11,971 nucleotides of DNA. It comes from Bacteroidales bacterium. GTDB taxonomy: Bacteria; Bacteroidota; Bacteroidia; Bacteroidales; VadinHA17. The DNA lies in NCBI GenBank assembly GCA_013314865.1, contig JABUEV010000030.1, positions 1 to 11,971 on the forward strand, read 5' to 3'. The notes below the pieces were generated by a model. The model was not told the DNA's origin. It saw only the letters and a program-made list of their open reading frames with translations, and did not search any database. The translations under genes and the position numbers were made by a program. Below are positions 7,726-11,971 of this stretch, piece by piece (positions within the stretch are counted from its first letter, which is position 1; the number at the start of each line of letters is the position of its first letter).

Positions 7726-8593
7726 TAACCTCCGAAGGGTGGACAGACCTTTCCTTACCGTCAAGCTCATCGAACAATACTGCCTCCCCCCTGCTGTTAA
7801 CATACCTGACAGGCAGAGATATAAGAGAGTTTTTAATCTTCGATACTTTCTTAAGCGACACTGTCAGATACAAACTGTCAGACAGTAATCCGACTGGCTG
7901 ACCGGGAAAAACTATCTGTCCTGGAGAAACAAAACCTGCTTCCTTGCTCAGATTGCGATAAATCATATAGGTCCCGTCATGATGCATTACCTCCAGACAA
8001 TCATGCTCCGAAAGACGGAAATTTAAATTCTCATCAATCGGAACAGCCGTCACCAGCCCCCGCCGCATGGCATAAACCGTATCCCCCTTCTCCCCTGCAA
8101 ATGAATCAGAAATATGCCCAAATAAAGTACTCTTCGCTCTAACCAGCTTCCCCGGCTTAACCGGTATTAAATAAGGATAACCTTCATTTATGCTGTCATC
8201 GGACGGAGCTAACCAGTATTCATAAAGGTACCTGTAACTGTACCCCTGCTCCGGAACATGAACCGAAAAAGTAAACAGGTTGTTTGTACCGTGAGTTACA
8301 CTGATATCACGGGGCGCTGGCTTCGGCGAAAGATTCTCGAAAACCGGAAAATCAACCTTTAACAGGAAAGGATAAAACGTGGAATTGACTGCCGTGAACC
8401 TTATAGGAGTTGAAAATGCTGACCCCTGCTTCTCCTCAACCTTTATATGCACCGGATCCCATGACCTGATACCGAAACTTATGTCAACCCTCCCGTCTGA
8501 CTGCTGTGCCTGAATCACGGAATTCATGAAAAATAATAACACTGCTCCCTGAAACAGACTCAGGAAAATTCTGCAGAATCTGATGATCCTCAT
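7679..8593 (-). CDS. Exported M23/LytM-like protein, probably non-catalytic
   Basis: A 304-residue protein with a signal peptide (MRIIRFCR, then a hydrophobic stretch to about 29; likely cleavage IQA|QQ), so periplasmic or outer-membrane associated. Residues about 30-150 have no recognised fold but look like a beta-rich Bacteroidota domain. Residues about 165-245 match the LytM/M23 core pattern: GDTVYAMRRGLVTAV (170-184), DCLEVMHHDGTYMIYRNLS (198-216), VSPGQIVFPGQPVGLL (222-237). In active M23 peptidases the zinc ligands are HxxxD and HxH; here the first motif is absent and the position of the last His appears to be N214. It may therefore bind peptidoglycan or regulate another enzyme, as degenerate LytM proteins such as EnvC and NlpD do. 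The ATG at 8593 directly precedes the signal peptide. It is divergent from the RAYT gene and convergent with the McrC-like gene. Confidence 0.72.
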   Translation of the reverse strand: MRIIRFCRIFLSLFQGAVLLFFMNSVIQAQQSDGRVDISFGIRSWDPVHIKVEEKQGSAFSTPIRFTAVNSTFYPFLLKVDFPVFENLSPKPAPRDISVTHGTNNLFTFSVHVPEQGYSYRYLYEYWLAPSDDSINEGYPYLIPVKPGKLVRAKSTLFGHISDSFAGEKGDTVYAMRRGLVTAVPIDENLNFRLSEHDCLEVMHHDGTYMIYRNLSKEAGFVSPGQIVFPGQPVGLLSDSLYLTVSLKKVSKIKNSLISLPVRYVNSRGEAVLFDELDGKERSVHPSEVITREMTGRERKRFGR

Positions 8594-8725
8594 TACTTAT
8601 GAATTTCAAAAATGAACTTAAAGATATGAAAAATTAATACTTTTAGAGATGTAAAATTAAACAGTGATTCAAAATGTCGAACCCCTGACAACAGGCCCTA
8701 ATAATTCAATGAACGATAAATAAAA
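8594..8725. promoter_or_regulatory. Divergent promoter region with a partial RAYT palindrome
   Basis: These 132 bases separate the starts of the M23-like gene (minus) and the RAYT gene (plus), so they must carry both promoters if neither is read from outside. No perfect TAnnTTTG box is visible; a 7-of-8 match, CATTTTTG, lies on the minus strand near 8603-8616. GAACCCCTG at 8679-8687 repeats part of the palindrome inside the RAYT gene (9047-9055), next to small local symmetries TGTC/GACA and CCTG/CAGG. Confidence 0.35.
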
Positions 8726-9298
8726 ATGAGATACAATCCCGAACTACTTCACCGCCGATCCATTCGTCTTAAGAATTTTGACTATTCAAAACCAGGTGCA
8801 TATTTCATTACAATTTGCACAAAAAACCGTGAACGGCTGTTTGGTGATGTGGTTGATGGCAAAATGGTATTAAACGATGGAGGAAAGGCCGCTGAACGGT
8901 GCTGGATGGAAATACCGCTGCATTATCCAAATGTTGTGCCGGATGAATTTGTAATTATGCCTGATCATGTACACGGAATTATTGTGATAAATGAACAATC
9001 ACCAAACCACGTTGAACAATTGGATTCGGCAGGGGTTCAACATTTTGAACCCCTGCCGCAAAACCTGCAACCAAAACAAAAACAAAACAAATACCAGAAA
9101 ATCATTCCCCGTTCCATCGGTTCAATGGTTCGTGGTTATAAAATTGGTGTAACCAAATGGTTCAGACAAAATACTGATATCTTTATCGTTTGGCAACGCA
9201 ATTATCATGAACAAATAATTCACACTAAAACCGAACTGCAAAAAATTCGTAATTACATAATTGAAAATCCATTAAAATGGGAAAATGATAAACATTAA
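8726..9298 (+). CDS. RAYT-type HUH (Y1) transposase, IS200-like superfamily
   Basis: Single-strand DNA nicking and joining enzyme of the REP-associated tyrosine transposase group, 190 residues, near the usual family length. Seen: GAYFITICTKNRERLFG (24-40), the HUH metal motif MPDHVHGI (H81, H83), VRGYKIGVTKWFR (135-147), VWQRNYHEQII (155-165), and RNYIIENPLKW (175-185). By analogy with the E. coli enzyme TnpA-REP, Y177 in YIxxNP is the expected nucleophile. All key residues are present, so it may be active. A perfect palindrome encodes residues 101-111 between the HUH core and the C-terminal helix. It stands alone: no accessory TnpB, no obvious terminal repeats. Such genes are usually single copy and domesticated. 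The start ATG follows an AT-rich run typical of Bacteroidota. Confidence 0.9.
   Translation: MRYNPELLHRRSIRLKNFDYSKPGAYFITICTKNRERLFGDVVDGKMVLNDGGKAAERCWMEIPLHYPNVVPDEFVIMPDHVHGIIVINEQSPNHVEQLDSAGVQHFEPLPQNLQPKQKQNKYQKIIPRSIGSMVRGYKIGVTKWFRQNTDIFIVWQRNYHEQIIHTKTELQKIRNYIIENPLKWENDKH
9027..9058. repeat. Perfect 14-bp palindrome within the RAYT coding sequence
   Basis: The arms 9027-9040 (CGGCAGGGGTTCAA) and 9045-9058 are exact reverse complements around the 4-base loop CATT. In the protein they encode SAGVQHFEPLP. The stem is GC-rich and would form a stable hairpin in single-stranded DNA or mRNA. REP-type hairpins are the substrates of RAYT enzymes, so this could be its cognate site. Confidence 0.9.
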
Positions 9299-9318
9299 GG
9301 CAAATGAAAACCCTGACT

Positions 9319-9358
9319 TAACCGGCTCTGGAATCGAGAAAATTAACCCAGTCTGGAA
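9319..9358. repeat. Imperfect 15-bp direct repeat downstream of the RAYT gene
   Basis: TAACCGGCTCTGGAA (9319-9333) and TAACCCAGTCTGGAA (9344-9358) agree at 12 of 15 positions, offset by 25 bases. No function is evident; chance cannot be excluded. Confidence 0.3.
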
Positions 9359-9416
9359 CATTCTAAATTGTTAAATCATTAATCTGCCTGCCTGAATCTT
9401 AAACATTTGAAATCTT

Positions 9417-9779
9417 ATGAACACACCTGCCAGCCACGATGAGCGCATCGCAAAAATGACATTCGCTGAGGTATATCCGCTTTACCTGTCAAAAGTTGAA
9501 AAGAAAGGCAGAACCCGCGAAGAACTGCACAAGGTGATCGAATGGCTTACCGGCTTCAATGAAAAAAAACTCCGTGAACTCATTGAAGAAAAAGCCTCGT
9601 TCGAGAAATTTTTCCGGGATGCAGTAGTAAACCCCAATGCTCACCTTATTACGGGCGTAATCTGCGGCGTAAGGGTGGAACAAATAGAAAATCCTCTTAC
9701 AAAAAAAGTAAGATACCTCGATAAACTGGTTGACGAACTGGCTAAAGGCCGCAAACTGGAAAAAATCTTAAGGCGTTAG
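9417..9779 (+). CDS. DUF2200 family protein
   Basis: A small, soluble protein of 120 residues, cytoplasmic (no signal peptide or membrane segment). The whole length fits the DUF2200 family as I know it: MTFAEVYPLYLSKVEKKGRT (14-33), IEWLTGF (41-47), FEKFF (62-66), NPNAHLITGVICGVRVE (72-88), and the closing RYLDKLVDELAKGRKLEKIL (99-118). It appears complete. The biochemical role of this family is not known to me. The predicted fold is mostly helical. It lies 118 bases after the RAYT gene in the same direction and is probably transcribed independently; an imperfect -7 box (AACATTTG) sits just before the start. Codons and composition resemble the host-like genes to the right more than the AT-rich McrBC-like module. 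Confidence 0.88.
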   Translation: MNTPASHDERIAKMTFAEVYPLYLSKVEKKGRTREELHKVIEWLTGFNEKKLRELIEEKASFEKFFRDAVVNPNAHLITGVICGVRVEQIENPLTKKVRYLDKLVDELAKGRKLEKILRR

Positions 9780-9902
9780 CACTACCAACTGTATCGGATA
9801 AATCCTGCCTGCAGTCTCTGAGAAATATTTCACCCTGTTTGCAACATAACAGACATTCTGCTGTCTATTATTACGATTAATAGCGTATAAATTGAATTAT
9901 TA

Positions 9903-10034
9903 ATGAAAAAACTACGCCAAAATCCTGAATTATCAGCTTCCGCACCAGACAGCGGCATTTTATTGTTATTCACCGGCGAAACAGTGCCGTTCATCGTAAG
10001 CAACCATTGGTTGACCGAAAATAACTATCTGTAA
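9903..10034 (+). CDS. Possible small protein of 43 residues, unrecognised
   Basis: An ATG-started frame beginning MKKLRQNPELSASAPDSG, then a short hydrophobic stretch ILLLF and ending NHWLTENNYL. I do not recognise it. The basic first residues and hydrophobic patch are weak hints of a small secreted or membrane peptide, but the hydrophobic part is too short for a normal membrane segment. It could be chance or a remnant. It ends 14 bases before the -7 box of the next gene, so it would be a separate transcript. Confidence 0.22.
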   Translation: MKKLRQNPELSASAPDSGILLLFTGETVPFIVSNHWLTENNYL

Positions 10035-10048
10035 ATCTTATCAATAAA

Positions 10049-10056
10049 TAAATTTG
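10049..10056 (+). promoter_or_regulatory. Bacteroidota -7 promoter box (TAAATTTG)
   Basis: A perfect match to TAnnTTTG, 39 bases before the ATG at 10096. Transcription would start near 10061-10064, giving a leader of about 32-35 bases. No clear -33 TTTG or TTG is found at the usual spacing, so strength is uncertain. It would drive the DUF6263-like gene and the receptor behind it. Confidence 0.4.
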
Positions 10057-10095
10057 CAAAAAAAGAACTTGGACCTGTTTTTTAATTCTCAGACA

Positions 10096-11043
10096 ATGAA
10101 AAAATTTTTACTATCAGCTATTGCAGTGATGTGTATAGTGCCTTTAATGTCACAGCAGACTGCCACCCTTAAACTGAATCTTGAAAAAAACAAAACCTAC
10201 CGTTTGAGATCTGCTTCGAAACAGACTGTCGTTCAGACGGTCAGCGGCAACCAGCAGACTGTGGAATCGGAGGTATTGTATACCATGTCAATAAAAATGA
10301 TCGATGCAACACCTGAATTTCTGGTTACTGAGATTCACTTTGACACAATTACCACAAAAACCAACACCATGGGCAAGGTTGAAAGCTTCAGTTCAACCGT
10401 TGAAGGAGATATCAAATCTTCAGAAACCTCAAAAATCATGTCATACATTATGAACAGGTTAAGCAAGAGTGCCCTTTATGTAAAACTGGATTATGCAGGA
10501 CAGCCCCTGGAGGTTCTTAATTCAAAAATCCTGTCTGAAATGATTCTGAAGGATACTTCCCTGATCACATTGACCGGGCCCACTGCATCTGCCATAAAAA
10601 CACAGATTGCAAGCACGGTCAGTGACAATAACCTGAAGACAATGGTAAAAAGTTTCACCTGGAATCTTCCCGGAGGCCAGGTTTCAACCGGCGCTGAGTG
10701 GAAAATTTTTGATCAGGTAAGTTCAGGAGGTATGCTGTTGGCTATTACTGCAAGCAATCGCCTCGACGGGATAAAAGGCAATAATGCATTAATTACCGTT
10801 GAGTCGGATATCAGGGCTCCTGAAAATGCACCTCCAATAAAGTCGGGCGGCGCCACGGTGACCTATAACAACCTGAGAGGTATAAGCAAATCAAGCCTAG
10901 TAGTTGACACAGGCACAGGGCTGGTTACTGAAAACAAATCCAAAACCAGCATCTCAGCCAGTCTGGGCGTCAGCGCTCCGGGCTTCAGCATGGAAATTCC
11001 CATGGTGATCAACGGGGAAACTGTGATCACAGGACAAAAATAA
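10096..11043 (+). CDS. DUF6263-like exported protein
   Basis: A 315-residue exported protein of unknown function. The ATG at 10096 is chosen because it begins a clear signal peptide (MKKFLLSAIAVMCIVPLMS|QQ, about 19 residues); the frame is open back to a TTG at 10054, but the extra 14 residues would bury the signal. There is no lipobox at the cleavage site, so it is more likely soluble in the periplasm than a lipoprotein. The mature part starts LKLNLEKNKTYRLRSASKQT, as in DUF6263 proteins, and is beta-rich with repeated Thr/Ser/Lys strands, including TWNLPGGQVSTGAEWKI (residues about 192-208), and a closing SMEIPMVINGETVITGQK. No catalytic motif is seen. The receptor gene follows after 17 bases, suggesting joint expression. 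The family call rests on the overall pattern only. Confidence 0.65.
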   Translation: MKKFLLSAIAVMCIVPLMSQQTATLKLNLEKNKTYRLRSASKQTVVQTVSGNQQTVESEVLYTMSIKMIDATPEFLVTEIHFDTITTKTNTMGKVESFSSTVEGDIKSSETSKIMSYIMNRLSKSALYVKLDYAGQPLEVLNSKILSEMILKDTSLITLTGPTASAIKTQIASTVSDNNLKTMVKSFTWNLPGGQVSTGAEWKIFDQVSSGGMLLAITASNRLDGIKGNNALITVESDIRAPENAPPIKSGGATVTYNNLRGISKSSLVVDTGTGLVTENKSKTSISASLGVSAPGFSMEIPMVINGETVITGQK

Positions 11044-11060
11044 AACACACCAGCCAGACC

Positions 11061-11971
11061 ATGAAAAGAATACTGATAACTCTCGCCACACTCCTGCTCC
11101 TGACCTCTTTTAGTGCAGAAGCTCAGACAATAAAAGGCAGTGTGTGTTACGAAAAAGACAAAGCTCCGGTAGCTTTCGCCAATGTTGCGCTTCTTCATCT
11201 ACCCGACTCATCTGTACTCACCGGTGTCATCACACTGACCGACGGAGGATACAGGCTCGAAAATGTCAAACCGGGCAGTTATTTCGTCCGTGCAAGTTTT
11301 GTTGGCTATCGGTCTGCCGGAAAAGCAGTGGATGTAATCGGCGAAGTTAAGGAGATTGCTCTTGACACTATATACCTGAGGGAAGTGACAGCCCTTCTGA
11401 GCGAGATAACTGTTGTGGGGGAACGTCTAAAAGGAAAGGAGATGGTTGACCGCACGGTCTATTCCATCCCAGAGGTGGTTTCAAAATCGGCAACCAACGG
11501 ATATGACCTCCTGAAAAGAATTCCGCAGGTAAATGTTGATTTCCAGAATAACATCACCCTTAACGGAAGCAGTAACTTCATCATACAGGTTGACGGTCGT
11601 CAGCGCGACAGGGAGTATCTGGCGAGGCTTCTTCCTTCCGATATCCAGAGCATTGAAATCATCAGCAATCCGGGCGGACGGTATGAAGGCAATATCGACG
11701 GAGTGCTGAATATCATCCTGAAGAAGGAAGCCAGATACGGAGTGAACGGTAATTTTCTGGAAGCTCTTAAACCTTTCAATAAGGTTACAAGCGTAACACA
11801 GGGAAGCATCGACTATTCAATAGGCAAAATTACCTTTTATCTGACTGGCTCGTATATAGCACAGTCGTTAAACATAAGTCCCGAAGTGGAAAACCGTTTC
11901 ACGGCAATTGACTCTACAACTTATACTTACGGCGACGGAAAGATAAAAGTATCGCTGGGTTCGGTGAATGC
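11061..11971 (+). CDS. TonB-dependent-receptor-like outer-membrane beta-barrel protein (3' end outside window)
   Basis: Outer-membrane protein of the Bacteroidota type with carboxypeptidase-regulatory domain, plug and barrel; 303 codons are visible and the frame continues past the edge. Signal peptide MKRILITLATLLLLTSFSAEA|Q (about 21 residues). Residues about 22-110 are a beta-sandwich (TIKGSVCYEKDKAPVAFANV, LENVKPGSYFVRASFVGYRS). Residues about 120-215 are the plug (VDRTVYSIPEVV, LLKRIPQVNVD, ITLNGSSNFIIQVDGR, IQSIEIISNPGGRYEG, GVLNIILKKE). Barrel strands start after that. The plug wording fits the outer-membrane beta-barrel family 3 (PF14905) better than classic SusC proteins, and no SusD partner is in view. 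The substrate is unknown. It lies 17 bases after the DUF6263-like gene, probably the same transcript. No Shine-Dalgarno sequence is seen. Confidence 0.85.
   Translation, partial: MKRILITLATLLLLTSFSAEAQTIKGSVCYEKDKAPVAFANVALLHLPDSSVLTGVITLTDGGYRLENVKPGSYFVRASFVGYRSAGKAVDVIGEVKEIALDTIYLREVTALLSEITVVGERLKGKEMVDRTVYSIPEVVSKSATNGYDLLKRIPQVNVDFQNNITLNGSSNFIIQVDGRQRDREYLARLLPSDIQSIEIISNPGGRYEGNIDGVLNIILKKEARYGVNGNFLEALKPFNKVTSVTQGSIDYSIGKITFYLTGSYIAQSLNISPEVENRFTAIDSTTYTYGDGKIKVSLGSVN

Larger units (their letters stand above)
9780..10095. other. Intergenic region with one doubtful small ORF
   Basis: 316 bases between the DUF2200 and DUF6263-like genes. The first 120 bases show nothing beyond a weak 5-bp stem (AGACA/TGTCT, about 9852-9867) with no T-run. 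A small open frame follows at 9903-10034, and a -7 box at 10049. No RNA gene was recognised. Confidence 0.4.

Noticed and set aside
7647..7901. Plus-strand frame of 84 residues opposite the M23-like gene
   Set aside because: Low-complexity Leu/Ser/Pro translation of the polypyrimidine tract; the minus strand has a signal peptide and a recognisable fold.
10054..10056. TTG at 10054 as the start of the DUF6263-like gene
   Set aside because: It would add 14 residues ahead of a clear signal peptide, and it overlaps the probable -7 box.

Overview
This window looks like a stretch of a Bacteroidota chromosome, probably an environmental or gut-type Bacteroidales or Marinilabiliales relative. The support is a GH78 alpha-L-rhamnosidase of the kind found in glycan-use clusters, a TonB-dependent-receptor-like outer-membrane protein with a carboxypeptidase-regulatory N-terminus, a DUF6263-like exported protein, starts without clear Shine-Dalgarno sequences, and a perfect TAnnTTTG -7 box upstream of one gene. 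No tRNA, rRNA or CRISPR array was seen.

Layout. (1) 1-2938: a rhamnosidase gene cut at its 5' end by the window edge, GC-rich compared with what follows. (2) 2939-3689: 751 bases without a convincing gene. The first half holds four unrelated 7-8 bp tandem repeat clusters and a nested inverted repeat. The second half is strongly AT-rich. (3) 3690-7631: a two-gene, low-GC McrBC-like module: a McrB-type AAA+ NTPase with an EVE/PUA-like N-terminus, then, after 3 bases, a DUF2357/McrC-type protein with a PD-(D/E)XK nuclease core and an extra C-terminal domain. This is the main defence system here and was probably acquired horizontally. (4) 7679-8593, minus strand: an exported M23/LytM-like protein whose zinc ligands seem to be lost. 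It converges on the McrC gene. (5) 8726-9298: a RAYT-type HUH transposase that carries a perfect 14-bp palindrome inside its own coding sequence. (6) 9417-9779: a DUF2200 protein. (7) 10096-11971: an operon-like pair, a DUF6263-like exported protein followed 17 bases later by an outer-membrane receptor gene that runs off the window.

How the genes work together. The McrB/McrC pair should act as one complex: the NTPase recognises and translocates on modified nucleic acid and recruits the nuclease. The rhamnosidase and the receptor belong to the usual Bacteroidota surface and glycan-use repertoire, but nothing here shows that they share a locus. The middle of the window (about 3.0-9.3 kb) reads as accessory DNA inserted between ordinary host genes. 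The most unusual items are the N-terminal and C-terminal domains of the McrBC-like pair, the palindrome inside the RAYT gene, and the repeat cluster before the defence module.
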